Assembly: GCF_019649055.1 (NCBI RefSeq) | Contig: NW_026570290.1 | Span: 62,001-126,000 of the forward strand | DNA length: 64,000 bases | Direction: 5' to 3' | From: Paramacrobiotus metropolitanus | Lineage: Eukaryota > Tardigrada > Eutardigrada > Parachela > Macrobiotidae | Notes under the pieces: model-generated | The model's database searches: none | What the model saw: the letters and a program-made list of their open reading frames with translations, nothing else | What the model was told of the DNA's origin: nothing | Translations under genes and position numbers: made by a program | Shown: positions 34,900 through 47,149 of the stretch, piece by piece | Numbering within the stretch: the stretch's first letter is position 1 | How the letters are laid out: each line of letters starts with the position of its first letter

Positions 34900-34905
34900 C
34901 TCACC
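34900..34905. repeat. Target-site duplication CTCACC, right
   Basis: Pairs with 29616-29621. It is 275 bp upstream of the SMYD-like start codon, so the element sits in that gene's promoter region. Confidence 0.85.
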
Positions 34906-35576
34906 TGTTGCTGTAGCTGTTGTTATTAGTTTTTTTGTTTTTGTAATTTCTGATTGCATATACCGAATATTAGTAAGTAATCAACATCTCAGCATAATAT
35001 TACACACTGCAACCAGTACGTTGATCAGATCTACATGTCTTACGTATTCGTTTTACTTTCCCCACTACAGAAAGGCCGTATGATTTGGTCATTTTGGGAA
35101 TCATTTACCAATTATCGGTTCCAACTTCCATGTACTGGTTTCGTTGACTCCTTTGGAGTGAAGCTTGGACTAAAGGTATAATGGAGACCCGGGAGGCTCT
35201 GCCGAGCGGTGGCGGCATTTGCTTTGTTCCCGGAGACGTCGTGTTGTCATGTAATCCGCTGGTGTGGGTCCTTGAGCGCAGTGCCTACAAAACCCACTGT
35301 GCCTATTGCTTTCACGACAGCCAGGAACTGCGTAAATGTTCGGGATGTCACTTTCACCGCTACTGCAACACTACGTGCCAGGTGAGATGAGAACAACGAT
35401 AAAATTAATAAGATTCATAAGAACGAAATTTCGGCGTACTCGCATCGTGGAAACTTCACCAGGGAAACCTGACATGAGCTTTCATCAAGAGTTATCATAG
35501 CAGTGTGGCATTATCGCCTCCCTTAATATTAATTTTCAACTGTCGCCGGATATGATACATTCTGATATTAATGTGA

Positions 35577-37010
35577 CTTTTTTATTATCAACTTGTACAA
35601 GCCAATGCCATTTACGTTAAAACTTTAAATACCCAATAATCAGAACAAGAAAAATAACTCTTCTAACTCTCGAGAACACCCGACCGTCCCCAGGACAGAA
35701 GCCGCGTTTCCGCGCTGAATTTCCACACTTATACATTGCCACAAATAATGAACAGCGCGCGCTTCTCCCGTTTGTTCCTTGATACGCCGGCCGACTTCAT
35801 TGATGAACTGGTGGGTACTTTCGCTACAACTTCCCATAGTTTCGAGTGCCATTGGCTGGAAAAAATGCCGATCAGTGAGTTCGGAATATAGGTTCCGCTT
35901 CCGCACTTCCGCGTCTTCAGCAGCCGATCCCGCTGCTTCTGAACAGCCAGCTATATACGAAGTAGCGAATGTGTCACAAACTGTTACATCCCATATCAGA
36001 GGGAGGCCATTTCTCCATGGGAAGAGTGATAAGCCGTCTGGCCGCTTCCCGTTCAGTCTGCACAGTCCGGGATGCTCCAAGATTGACGGCACCTTTGCTG
36101 ATCCCAGGCTACGCTGAATCACGCTATTCAGACTCGCATGCCTCCTGAACCTTCCTTGGCTTTTGACGCACGACAATCCATGTAAGCCACATGTATCAAC
36201 CATTTCACCACACCGACATTTATGCTCTTTACAAATAGGCGCCCCCATCCGCAAAGCCACAGCGATCCGCAGACCGGCATCGTCCAGCAGTGTGCCAAGG
36301 CTGGCGACCGGCAATGCAAACAACCAGGCACTGGCATCCTTAGCAGAGGCAGCCAACAGACGAGCAGAGGCAATAACGTCGGCGCTCTCTTTTAAGGCTT
36401 CCAGTTTCCCGGCAGTCAGCATGTCCGACCACAAGCGTTGGTTTCTCCGGTCTTCCATCGCAGGTGCACACTTTCCTGTACGTTCTTCCCAGCACAGCTC
36501 AACGTCAAACCGCTCGTCGGGGCAATCTTCGGGCACAATAGTGCGTACTAGCTCGTCGGTAGAATAAAGCGAGGAGAGATAGGCCGGCGTAGCGATTTCT
36601 TCGGCTTTAGGCAAACCCAGGCCACCTGATTTTACCGGCAGAGAAGCTTGCACGTACGTACAGTCGTCCATCGCAACATTCGTAATCTCCTCAGCTTTTG
36701 ACCTAATCACTTTGTCAAACTCCCTGAGCTTCTCTGGATATTTGTAGCAAGCGGCCGCTCTTAGAGAGTGTACATGAGTCGCGGTAATGACAGACTGTTT
36801 CTTAGGAGAAATAACGCTTGCTGCGCCGGCAAAACGCTTAATGAGTCTGTCAGTTTTTTGATTTGGCCAATTTTACCGTCCAAGCAGTGGCCGATGGACC
36901 AGTCAGTAAGGGGAGCACCGAGCAGTTCCAACGTCTCTGGGGTTACCCTCTTAATACCAGGAGCGACTGCGGCAAACCGGTCGAATATTCGGTCGTTCTG
37001 ATATTAATTG
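35577..37010 (-). mobile_element. 5'-truncated LINE with a nearly intact reverse-transcriptase C-terminal region
   Basis: A 356-codon frame (35640-36710) plus an upstream piece to about 37008, separated by one frameshift near 36766, encodes the region downstream of the RT catalytic core: LLGAPLTDW, a Q.A..LLR segment, LPVKSGGLGLPKAEE, a Cys/His block CKEHKCRCG with HGLSC, then GKRPDGLSLFPWRNGLPLIW and RGNAASVLGT. This layout is common to a widespread group of animal non-LTR elements; I do not assign a clade. The 3' end is followed by a short A-rich tail (plus-strand T run at 35577-35583). The RT active site is missing through 5' truncation. Confidence 0.75.
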
Positions 37011-37059
37011 TAAGTTAGTACAACGAAAGAGACTGCAGGTGTTATGCCCCCTAGTTGGT

Positions 37060-37072
37060 GGGGGGGGGGGGG
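37060..37072. repeat. Poly-G run
   Basis: Thirteen consecutive G followed by a GAAAGA-rich stretch, about 50 bp beyond the truncated 5' end of the LINE. A difficult sequence for replication and for sequencing. Confidence 0.8.
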
Positions 37073-37535
37073 AAGAAAGAAAGAGGAAATCCATAATTAC
37101 TTTAGCCTCTTTTTCAATGCTGCTGCTTCAGTACATTCTTTGTTGTACGGCTGCGCTCTGTGACAGCTGTTTCAGATTTAATCAAGTATGAAATTTATGT
37201 GGTATCACTTACTCTTTTAATTTGTGTTTGGTCAGTCCAAGTTTGTGTCCTGTGAAACTGCGTGCAGTACCGTCATTTAGGACCTAAATATGCGCATGCC
37301 CAAGACGGCATGAAAATGGTATTCGCTTTCTGACTGTGTGTGATGCAGGCCGCTGATTGGAAAATGGAGCATAAACTGGAATGCGCCATGCTGAGGGACA
37401 TCAGCAGCATGGAAAGAGCGGATAAAGAAGATGATGGTGGGAGGCGGTCTTCCTGGTGGCCGGACATCGAACGGCTTTCCCGTGTCTAATGGTACCTTCA
37501 ATGACATGATCGTCAAGCTGGACCATAAAATTAAG

Positions 37536-39036
37536 GTAATACTCGTATCAGTGATGGAATGTGAATCTTGTAGCACCTAGTTAAGGGCGGGCTACGTGCC
37601 ATAAAATTTGATTCTGTTAGATGGCGATTTGTGCGGTACGAAAAGCTTCTTCTCATTTTTTCCAGTTATTGGTTGAGCAGTTTTAGTCCCTTGTGCGTGC
37701 GAGACGCAATCGTTTATGTGCATATGACCAGTCAATATTATTTGGAAGTATCCAAGCAGCATACAAGTATTCGCAGTCGTAGTCAGCACAAAACATAAGT
37801 CTATCAATCGAGAAAAATATTACTGTACAATATTATAACGGAAGGCTGATGATGGGCCTCCGTTACTAGTGGGTTGGCTACACGCCGCGCCACGACGCAC
37901 AATCACCGAAAGTGGTGGTCAAAGATGCAGACGTTACACAGTTCAGGGAATTACAGGAATCAGGAAGACGAGAGGTCATTCCGAATGAACGATCGAACGA
38001 ACGAAAGAAAGAAAGCTTTCTCATCAAAGTTTATTAGCAATTGAAGAAATGCGGGTGGCTGCGAAGCAGCACCGTGCCCGACTGATTTCCATAAACTCAT
38101 TCTCATCTCCACAGAAGCTAGAAATTCGGAACACAGACCGCCCACAGGCTACCGATTACATCATCGGCTTTATCACTGACCAATCAAATAAAACATAATT
38201 ATTTGAATTCATAACACTCTTGCTATAATATTATAACGGCTAAAGCTGGCGCCATTTTCTAGGTGGCTGACCGTGCTGCACGGTAATAAACCATTTTTTC
38301 TAAACGTAAATTCTGATATCGGTTTTAATGTGTGATTAAAATGAACTTGGGCCATACGAAAATTTGTAAATTTTTGTTCGAACTTACGTGCCAACGCGAG
38401 GTAACAACGTCCCGAACTGTACTGTATTAATACTGTAGGCGAACCATGCATCTGAAGGGAATTTATACGTTATGAGCATTGAGCGGTACGTTACTGGACA
38501 GCCGGATAGGTAAATACGATTCGCGCTGTAGCCTGCCCTGCACTACATAGTTGCAAGCCGTGTCTGTAAATCGTGAATACGCTCGTGCAAGCGCGCTTGG
38601 CTGCGCTGTACAAATTTCCCTCAAGAGCTGAGTTAGGGTACAGTAATAATTATTGACGGGAATGCGAAAACAAGCTGCCGTTTGAGTGCAAATTTCAAGT
38701 TGCAGCGTTAATTCAATATACGCCCAGCTTTTTCAATTTTGTAGAAGCAGGCAATTCTACTTAAAAAAAACCCTGTGCGTATGAGAAAATCCAAAGGAAC
38801 CTACACGGTAAAGTTGTAAATTCAAACGGCGATATTCGTAATTGCAAGACGGTAGTAGGTGAGCAATGACACAAACACAATCTGAATTTCGGACATGTTC
38901 GGCAACAACCCCCAGCGTCCCCCCACACCCCAAAACGATGTTGCCAAAATTTTAAGTTTTTGGCAACATCACAAGCTGCTTGCCAGAGCCATGCTGCCGA
39001 GTAAGACATGATTCCAAACGGGACGAAAAAGGCTAG
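37536..39036. other. Intergenic / no further SMYD exons seen
   Basis: Read on both strands for SET motifs and for splice-bounded frames; nothing convincing. A 100-codon minus frame at 38761-39063 has no coding character. Confidence 0.4.
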
Positions 39037-39062
39037 CCAATCACAATCGTTCAGTGACGTCA
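39037..39062 (+). promoter_or_regulatory. CCAAT box and palindromic CRE (TGACGTCA)
   Basis: CCAAT at 39037-39041 and the perfect CREB/ATF palindrome TGACGTCA at 39055-39062, about 100-140 bp upstream of the small plus-strand gene, a usual distance for both. Seen in sequence; function inferred. Confidence 0.45.
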
Positions 39063-39160
39063 TGAATTTTTAATTTCCGCCGGCAGCATCAAAAACATTT
39101 ATCGCCAGCAGCACGCCCTGAGTTTTCGCATTCGCATCATTAATAAAATGTTGTCCTTAG

Positions 39161-39482
39161 GAGAGTGTATCCAAAATATGATCTTTTCCGCGGTCTGCAG
39201 CTGATGGGACAGGGAATGTCTGCCGCTGTAGCGCTTCACCAGCGAGTGCTGGATGGGACTGGGCCGCTGTCACGACAGGAGAAAGACGAGTCCCAAGAAC
39301 TGCCTGCCCAATTTGCTAATCGCCTGATCAGTTACTGTCAGGAAGCCAAAGATATCTTTGTTGTTCTGTTTGGCGAGAAGTCCAAGGAGGTCGAGAAAGC
39401 CGATATTGTCCTTGAGCGGGTGACTGCCAAAATAGGCCTCATCGAGCAGGCTTTCGACATTCAACGCAAGACCAAAAAATGA
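39161..39482 (+). CDS. Small helical protein, unrecognised (weakly Mediator-21-like)
   Basis: An open frame to the stop at 39482 with clear protein-like composition (FANRLISYCQEAKDIFVVLF, then EVEKADIVLERVTAKI). Two long amphipathic helices are likely. It is open upstream to 39165 and follows an acceptor-like CCTTAG at 39155-39160, so a first exon may lie upstream; otherwise translation starts at ATG 39204 and gives 92 residues. The FA..LI..C...AKDI pattern and overall size recall Mediator subunit 21, but the match is too weak to name the gene. Confidence 0.5.
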
Positions 39483-40343
39483 AGTTGTATTACTTGCTTT
39501 ATGTGACTGTCTGGGCTTTTCGACATGCGTTGTTTTTATGCGTTTTTGATAAACTCATTCGTCGTGATTCGTGAGCTGTTATTTGCACCACACTGAAAAT
39601 AGTGTATTTGCGAACTGATAAATATTGATTTTTAACCACAAACTGAGTGTCTCTTTATTGTCACAGCGTATTTCCAAACGACAGGTAAAAGTCATACTTT
39701 TGTTCGTTGAGATGTGATAGGAAATCACAAGATAACGAAGTAATGACAAAAGGCATTTCCCTAATAATTGCTGATTCATTCGAAAAAGACCTTCTCTGCG
39801 CTGCGGTCATTTGTTCATTGTTGTCCTTTGCTTTATTCACTTAAATACACTTCGGCGAAAAAGTCGTGTACATTTCGTCGATCTGATTCAAAAATTATGT
39901 AGTTACAAATCTGATAAAGACACCTAATGAAGTAAGATTAGTTTTCCGTTTGTAGTAAAGAGTGCAGGTGTATGTATTTGAGAAGAAAACCGAAGAGCAA
40001 ATTCTATACTGCTGGCAGGTTTGAAATTGTCAGTAAAATAAACATCGTTGCTGTTACTATTGGCAAGGCCGGAAATGCAACACTCGTTTTTCTTGAACGT
40101 TTTCGTATTACGATATTATTATTAAACTTTCATGCGGTTATTTCACAATGTGCGGCATTGTGGAAAACAAAACAACAATGCACTGGATCCACGAGAATGT
40201 CTTTCTTCGGTGAGATACCACATCGAATGAGGAAGTTCGAACAAGCATTTGACTGCGATGCTAACGCGAACGTCAAAAGGCCAATGCATATGACTACATT
40301 GAGAGTTTGATATTCCGCTCGAGCACTTGCGGCTTTTTTATGG
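39483..40343. other. Intergenic
   Basis: No supported gene; a 112-codon plus frame (39972-40310) runs towards the 3' end of GC1 and lacks coding character. Confidence 0.4.
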
Positions 40344-43300
40344 TTAACGCGAAGTGGTTGATCCATTAAGCCAGTACGTGGTCATGTCGTTTTTGCCCTT
40401 GACTGATATCACACCGCGCTGCTCGATGAGGAAGGATTGTGTACTGATTAATATCTGTGCAGTGACATGGGAAATTTGAGTGCAATTCGGTATCCCGTAG
40501 GAGCACATCCTGGAGGCAGTGTTGACAGTGTCACCAAACCTGTTCAAAGCACTCCCATAAAGAACACGCGCCCTGACAGTGCTGAGTGATCCACTTACAG
40601 ACAGTATCTTAAGCGGCGAAATCCAACGACTCCCGCCGCGCATGGCCCTTCAAAATCACGAATTAACACATTAATTAGCAGTTTTGCTGCAACCCCAGTG
40701 GTACTACTGTTACCGGAGTGAATTCCGGATTTATACTGTAAATCAAAGTGTCCGGAATACCGCGGTGCAGATTCCATGACCTTGAGCGCGTACTGGGCCA
40801 TAACTTCGGCGTGCCGTTCGTGAGCAGTCCGAATTAAGCCACTGACAGTCTGAAAATCCATATTTTTGAGATTTTCTTTGAAAATCTCTTCATAATTCGA
40901 CGTGTGCGTGTACAAAGTGTTAGAAGCATTCAAACAACACGTGCGTACGAGAAATTAGAGGCAAACAGGGTTAGAAATACGGTACTATACCAAACAACAG
41001 TCATTGACGGTTTCCACTTTGGAAATCTCATCGGCAAATAAGCCAATCAGTCGATCAATGTTGTTTTCGAATTGATTGACTAGTTCAATAAGAACTCGGC
41101 GCACAGATGTTAGTGAGAGAAGCAAATCCACACAATTGCGTGAACATAACCGTCGTTGATTCGAACAGTTCGGGAACCACGGTTGTTCCTGTGCGGAATG
41201 CAATGGCGACATTCCTGTGACAATATTATATCCTGTACTGATATATTTTGTATGCATATTAACTCGACAACATCAGATGTACAGATACCTCGGAAGGAGC
41301 TGTGCGATGACCTCGTCACACCGATGCATTTCCTCGATCAAGGCTTTCGTTCGGAGCGCCACTTCGCTTTCCAGATCGACAGTGTAATTGGCTAAGCGCC
41401 TTTGAATTTTCTCAATAAATTTCACTTGGTAGCGGACGGTAAATAGATTGGATATTTCCGCGAAACTATCTTTGATCTCGTTCACCGATGGCCGCTCTCG
41501 GACGTTGCTTTGCCAGCACATCTTCAGTATGCGTCGAAAATCATGAACTGATTCCGGTGTGGTAGCGTCTGTATGGGTTTCTACAAACAGCACAACGTGG
41601 TCCCGTAATTTGCATAAGCTAGTGCCTGTTAAAATACAGAAAGGGAGTCACTTGTTACTTGTGAATTTTTCTTTTGCTAACAGTTCCCACAATATTACGC
41701 CCACGGCGCTTATTTCATTTTTCTGCTGAAATTCGGTAGAAACAGTGTGAACGCTCTTGACCCTCCGTCTCCTTGATGTATTGGGCAAAACTCCCTCTGA
41801 ACTTTCTTTTGTGCCTCCGCTGTCTTCGCATAATTGGGAATTAATCAGGCCACTGACTTTCAGCGTGAAATGTTTGTCAACTTGACAGTGGAAACCACAC
41901 AGACAGCCATGGTAACCAATAGTTGATGAATGAATAAATGCCACACCCTGGAACAGGAGTCATTGCAAACCAAGTTGGAAACAGCAAAGCCATAAGGAAC
42001 TACTACTTTGCTACCTGTAAGAAGTCGATGATGAAGGAACTAATTAATGTAAAATCTAAATTGATTAGCCTTTCGAATACGTCGTAAATGCAGCCGCGGT
42101 GTGGCGATTCCGTGATTGCACTAATTCTAATAAGGTGGCTTTCGCCTAATGCGGTCAATCCGTAGAATCGAGCAATATTTGGATGGGAAACACTGAACAT
42201 CTGCGGCAAAACTTGCCCATAAGTCAAATCGTGAATTATAATTTATCATCGCTTCTTACTCCTACTTGGTTTAGACGACGTGATAGCTGATGTCTATTTC
42301 GAAGGCGATCAAACGGAGAGTGAGCAAACTCAGCTATGACGGTTGTAACTGACTCAAGAAGCACTGGAATTCCTTTGAGTCGTGCAGGAGAAAATCGTTC
42401 TACCTGAAACCGTAATGTGCAAATTTACCTAATCAGTTCTTTAGTGCAAATTTACTTAATTAAGCATTGAAGTTAACCTACGACGTGCTGAGCTCGTAAG
42501 GCGGACGATAATCCCTTGCTTTCACGAGCCGATCTAATGGAACCGACGGTCACAGGAATTCGAGCTCGGATTGATCGATTCTCCACCAAGTTTGCGCAGC
42601 GAATGCGCTGCTGCTCAGCCGTTTAAGCCACCTACAATTCATTAAAATACATCATTTCGGTAAAGAGCAACGGCAGCTGGTTGCAGATTGTTTATACTTA
42701 CCATGTGGCTGTCAAGACCATAATTAAGCAAATAATACCGGCGACCGACCCAGCGGTGGGGACCACCCAGGCGTTTTGATCTGTATGAGATTCAGATGAT
42801 ACAAAAATGATCCCAGTAACTGGAAACATGCTTAGAAATATTAGAAGACATTGTGACTGGACTTTACCATCTTTAAGACAAGCGCGCCGAAGCTTGTGGT
42901 AGCCACAAGGTGGCTGATTGGGTGGTGGCCAGGTGGCGTCGGCCCAGCGATCAAGATCGTACAACTGTACCACTGGCGGGCTACCCGCCGCAGTTTTATG
43001 AAATAGCTTCTACAAGCAGTTGGTTCATATAGTTTATCTTTCTAAAGTTTTTCCATAGTTAGGCTGGCGCACCATTTGATTGCCGGCCTCATCGAATTTC
43101 CATAGATATAAATCCACTTGTCTTCCTCCTTTGCCATCAATGTATATCTCGCTGAAGTTGTTATGAAAAGTGCGATTGAAGAACTGTCTCGCCAAATATG
43201 CAGCATCGAAATATGGATGCTCTTTTCCGTCCGTCTTCAAGTCATGCAGTACCTGTGCAAAAATTCAAGCGTTTTCGTATTCTGTATGCAGTTATATAAT

Positions 43301-45371
43301 CCAGGAAAGAGGGGCAAGTACGAGTACTGTATAAAATTATTAGCTAATATCGATGCAGTCTGGTTCATGAACCACGACACTGCATTCATATTAAGCATTC
43401 TGTTAATGGTTGGTATCATGTGATCACATAAAAACGCCACAGAAAATATGTCCCGGCCTCCCAGGTAAAGTTTCACACAATACGCATTTGAGAAGCTTAC
43501 TTTGCCGAGCATTGTCACAGCGCCGTAGCAGCTCAGTAATAATGGATACGGCTACAAAAATATAATATTGCCTCCATTACTGACCACTTCAGGTAGTAGA
43601 TCACTGTGCATACAGCATCGTGCAACGAAATTCGTGGACTCTAAGACTTATACTTCTTCCAGTATACTGTCGCTTTGGTTAAAATCCCGGCGCGTCCTCT
43701 CGGTAATCCTTTCTGCAAAGTCGACTGGGGCGCTATCATAAATATCTGCCGGTCTCATAACTAGCAGGGACTGGAAGGCCTGTAAGGCGATCTGCAAAAT
43801 AACTCGACTGGGTGGCAGACAACTTTTAAAGCGACATCATGTTTCGCGTCTCCTTACTGCGTCGTTGCTGTCGTTGTACTTCCAGTGCATAAGCCCGTAT
43901 TCTTTATTGTTAGGCCCCTCCAAAACTTTGAACGTCATATACACCTGGAAGGAATGCCTGTGAGCATGCGTCATCTATTGCCGTCCTTTGCCGACGGAAA
44001 TTCCCGTACTTACGTAATCGCCGTGTGTCATATTTGCCAGCGCTGCTGATATCTAGCGAAATACGAAGACAAAAAATGCCTGATTCCTTTACCGGGAAGA
44101 ATTTTGAGGTTACAGTACCAAAAACTGCCTCAGATGTTGAGCAACGCCAAAGAAAAGTACAACTGTGAGAAAGACAACCGGGGAAGATAATCATATGCCA
44201 AGATACGGTAGTACGACGGTGCTTACCTCTTGCATGCATGCGAATATCCGTCAACAGCTCGCTAAAATCATAATCGGAAGAGGTTACGTTAAGTCGCCTC
44301 ACTAGAGGTGGTCGACCGAATGTTTTCAAGGAGTCGGAGACCATTTGGGCCGCATAAGCAGAATACAAATCCGATGATATCGATGCCACATCGTTAATAA
44401 TCAAATGATTCGTCCAGTTGTACTGACGTAATATCTCGCAGAAGAGTAGCGTCATACCGGGAATATTAATGCGGGCGGACGATATCCAGGTAGGATTGGC
44501 CACCCTGTCGTTTATGGCTGCCGTCATCGCATTCCTGCAACAGCAGCTTTACACTGACATTTGTCGCTCCCAAAATGTAATTATTATATGGTCATTATGG
44601 TATGCTGTGTGCACTAAAGGTTGTCTGTAATGTATTATATCAGCTGTATCAGCTCTATCGGTATAATATTATTACGTAGTCTGTACTGTGCAGTACATGT
44701 TTATACTCGTGAATATTTTTTGTTATAATGATTGATTTCTTACTGGATTGAAAAAAACAAGAACGATTTTTCTCGAAAGACCAACTGAGCTGAGGACAGC
44801 AAACGCCACAGGTACGCTTTCTTGAATGTTTACAGTTTTCACCCTTACACTGTAATATAAAGGACATTCCATTGCTGTAACATATATATCCAGTCTGGTG
44901 CGATGGATGCCGCTGCAAAGTGATATTCTTTCGTAGTATGATTGTACTGATGCATTACACAGATGTTGTTAACGGTTATCAGTTTAATCGTAATGGTTGC
45001 TTCTTACCCGGAAGAAGTAGAATATTAACAACAGCTGGATCTCGTTTGCGGTAGTACCATTCTGCTGCCAGCCGACCCGTGTATTCATTAGACAGTATAC
45101 CGACTGGTGGCATATAGTCAGTGAAATAATTCAAGCTGACATTCAAGGAATCACGGTACATCCAGTTCACATCGTCCGTGGCCAAACTCATCGGCGGCCC
45201 GGTAACGGCTATCCGAATAAAATTCGACCGACCACCAATGGCCATTAATTGCACATGCAATTTTCCCTGGGATGCGAAAGACACTGATGTAGCGAAGTTA
45301 ATAACCTGCTGCCAAATTCCCACAGTGAAAACCACCCCACGAAATAAGCGAGCCTGTAGATTGGCACCCAT
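40344..45371 (-). pseudogene. Receptor guanylyl cyclase GC1, 20 exons, two frame disruptions
   Basis: Paralogue of GC2 with the same 20 exons and phases: 45008-45371, 44849-44912, 44227-44534, 44119-44162, 44014-44052, 43858-43944, 43654-43791, 43501-43551, 43073-43252, 42868-43009, 42702-42780, 42482-42631, 42266-42403, 42015-42200, 41659-41947, 41289-41625, 40991-41214, 40714-40849, 40599-40647, 40344-40539. Domains: signal peptide, ANF-receptor-like ligand domain, TM helix (VVPTAGSVAGIICLIMVLTA), kinase-homology domain, dimerisation helix and cyclase. Compared with GC2, exon 12 has two extra bases after GAATTC, giving TGA, and exon 17 lacks two bases near 41096-41100. Both change the frame. 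Splice sites are otherwise intact. Like GC2 it has Gln (41136-41138) where the first metal-binding Asp belongs. Recent pseudogene, or assembly errors. Confidence 0.75.
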
Positions 45372-45689
45372 AGTACTAATTTCCGTTGGTGAATAGCAAA
45401 CGTTTTAGCGGGCGTTGAAATAAGCTAAAGTTGATATTTTATAGCAAAAAAACTACAAAAAATGGAGATTCGAAACATGTTTGGCTCTGTTCTTCGCATA
45501 AAATTATTAAAGTGAATTCACATAGCAGGAAAATTGTTAACGTGTGGTCTTCAGAAATTTTCATATTACGTTGAACGTAGTCATGATGGTCGATTACGTT
45601 GATTTGCTAAAGCATGCTCTCGCTCAACGGAGAATGGCAGACAACCCGTAGTCTCCATCATAAAGATTTTAATCTGCTTAATGTAGAGT

Positions 45690-45905
45690 ATTAGCAGCAG
45701 CCAGTGATTCACCGCATTGTACCTTGGATTTTACTGGTATGGCTGTATTGCAAGAAAGGTCGAAACGGTATTCTTCCGGCGAATGACGTGGTATTGTCTT
45801 ACCACCCACGGAACACCCCCACTTTAGCTCTTATACAGCCAAAGGTATGTGATTATGACTGTATTTCCTTTGTTCTGTCGGCTGTGCCTAAAGGCCCATC
45901 GGGAA
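45690..45905 (-). promoter_or_regulatory. 5' flank shared by GC1 and GC2
   Basis: Pieces such as GTGCCTAAAGGCCCAT, ACGGAACACC, TTACAGCCAAAG/TACAGCCAAAG and GGATTTTA appear in the same order upstream of GC2 (53160-53400). The duplication that produced the pair therefore included at least 600 bp of upstream DNA, probably the promoter. Confidence 0.5.
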
Positions 45906-46139
45906 TACTGTAAGCGTGTGGAAAGATCGCGATCTACTGTAGAAGACTGACACGTTTTCCTGAATTATTTCGTTGTAAGTACTATGTAGTCTGGTTATAT
46001 CGCACACCTCATACGAGTAACGGAGTAAGTACTGAAGACCCTCATATAAAAAATATAATATCACGATTAAATTAAATTATCTAAATTAACTTGAAATTTA
46101 TCACAAAAATCAGCATATAACCACGAGAATTCTATAACA

Positions 46140-46595
46140 TTGCTAGCGCATGGTGCAGCTACTGTAGAACTGGTCAGTCAGACGGCCGCATTTTGCCGGA
46201 AGCGAAGCCTCCTGGCATCTACAATAAATGCGACAAGTTGGTGCACTGTAGCCGATTCTCATGTCCACGGGAGCTCGAAGAAGGCTGGCAGTGTGGCGGC
46301 TGTGGCCCACCTAGCAGAAAGCGCGAAGCGACGGAAGTACGCAAGTTTAGGAAACCGATACTCCTTCTATCCTTTAGTGGTTGAAACGTTTGGCGTTTTC
46401 GGTCCAGCTTTAAGCGAATTGTTGCACTTTATGGGCCGAAAAATTCGTGACCTGACTGGAGAAGCGCGTTCTACTGCTTTCCTTAAACAACGTTTCAGTT
46501 TGGCTGTTATTAGGGGAAACGCTACGGCTGTGTTAAGTACGCTACCATTTAACCCACGGGTGGATAGAGATTTTGGTTGTTTTTTCAATGTTTAA
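46140..46595 (+). mobile_element. LINE scrap, C-terminal end of the ORF
   Basis: One long frame with at least one upstream frameshift: ESAKRRKYASLGNRYSFYPL, VETFGVFGPALSELLHFMG and KQRFSLAVIRGNATAVLSTL correspond to the last blocks of the LINE at 35577-37010, but they differ enough to be a separate family or an older copy. Inserted between GC1 and GC2. Confidence 0.65.
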
Positions 46596-46701
46596 AATTT
46601 TAACAGTAACGTAGTGTGCCTGCGCTTGCACTTCTTGTTACTTTGACGGCTATTGCCTATTAAGTAAAGTTTCCATAATACCTAACAAACAATTACTTAT
46701 A
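46596..46701. other. Spacer ending in TATA
   Basis: The last four bases (46698-46701, TATA) form the left half of a possible target duplication of the LTR. Confidence 0.3.
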
Positions 46702-47149
46702 TGTTAGAGGCACGACAGCCTGCGTGATAGATACACCACTTTGCGTATGCGTATCACTGCACACATGCTGATTCGCCCTCTCTTGTACGTACGTGAGTGG
46801 CTGCACTGCACTCTCCGCCTAGCGGATCCACTGCGGGCGCACTCACTGAGCATACTTGCTCTCTCGCTCCTCTCTCTCGCTGTATGACTCAGCGCATATA
46901 CGCTCGCGTTGGATACGAGTCCAGTCTGCGCACTCACATTCCATGTGTCTGGCCAGCGTGACGCCGTTGCCGCCAGCACTTCTATTCTCTACATTCTCAT
47001 TACGCGTTAGAACTCGCTCGCAGCAACTTGACTTGCTGATTTCTGCCAGACATGGGCTTTGTTGTGTTTTTCTCCCGCAATCACGCGGTATCTTTGCTCC
47101 CTTTATTTGTCAATAAAGATCACTGTGAGCCTCCTGCATTTGTCTGTCA
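46702..47149 (+). mobile_element. Probable solo LTR (448 bp)
   Basis: Begins TGTTAG and ends CTGTCA, is flanked by TATA on both sides (46698-46701, 47150-47153), is more GC- and CT-rich than its surroundings, and has AATAAA at 47112-47117 about 30 bp before the end, as in the R-U5 part of an LTR. There is no second copy in the window, so homologous recombination has probably removed the rest. The 4-bp duplication is low-complexity, hence moderate confidence. Confidence 0.45.

Larger units (their letters stand above)
35181..37535 (+). pseudogene. SMYD-like gene fragment (MYND zinc finger), exons 1-2 only
   Basis: SMYD proteins are SET-domain lysine methyltransferases with a MYND zinc finger inserted in the SET domain. 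Exon 1 (35181-35381) encodes a SET start (GDVVLSCNPLVWVL) and most of the MYND finger (CAYC.....LRKCSGCHFHRYC...CQ). Exon 2 (37349-37535) completes it with AADWKMEHKLEC, the expected final His and Cys, then a helix. Splice phase is 0 on both sides. In exon 2 one extra base near 37486 creates TAA at 37487; without it the frame reads to the donor at 37536. The 1,967-bp intron holds an antisense LINE, and a transposon sits upstream. No exon with the SET core (NHSC..N) was found downstream. Most likely a dead, truncated copy. Confidence 0.65.

Noticed and set aside
38761-39063. 100-codon minus frame before the small gene
   Set aside because: Lacks coding character and covers the CCAAT/CRE promoter region of the plus-strand gene.
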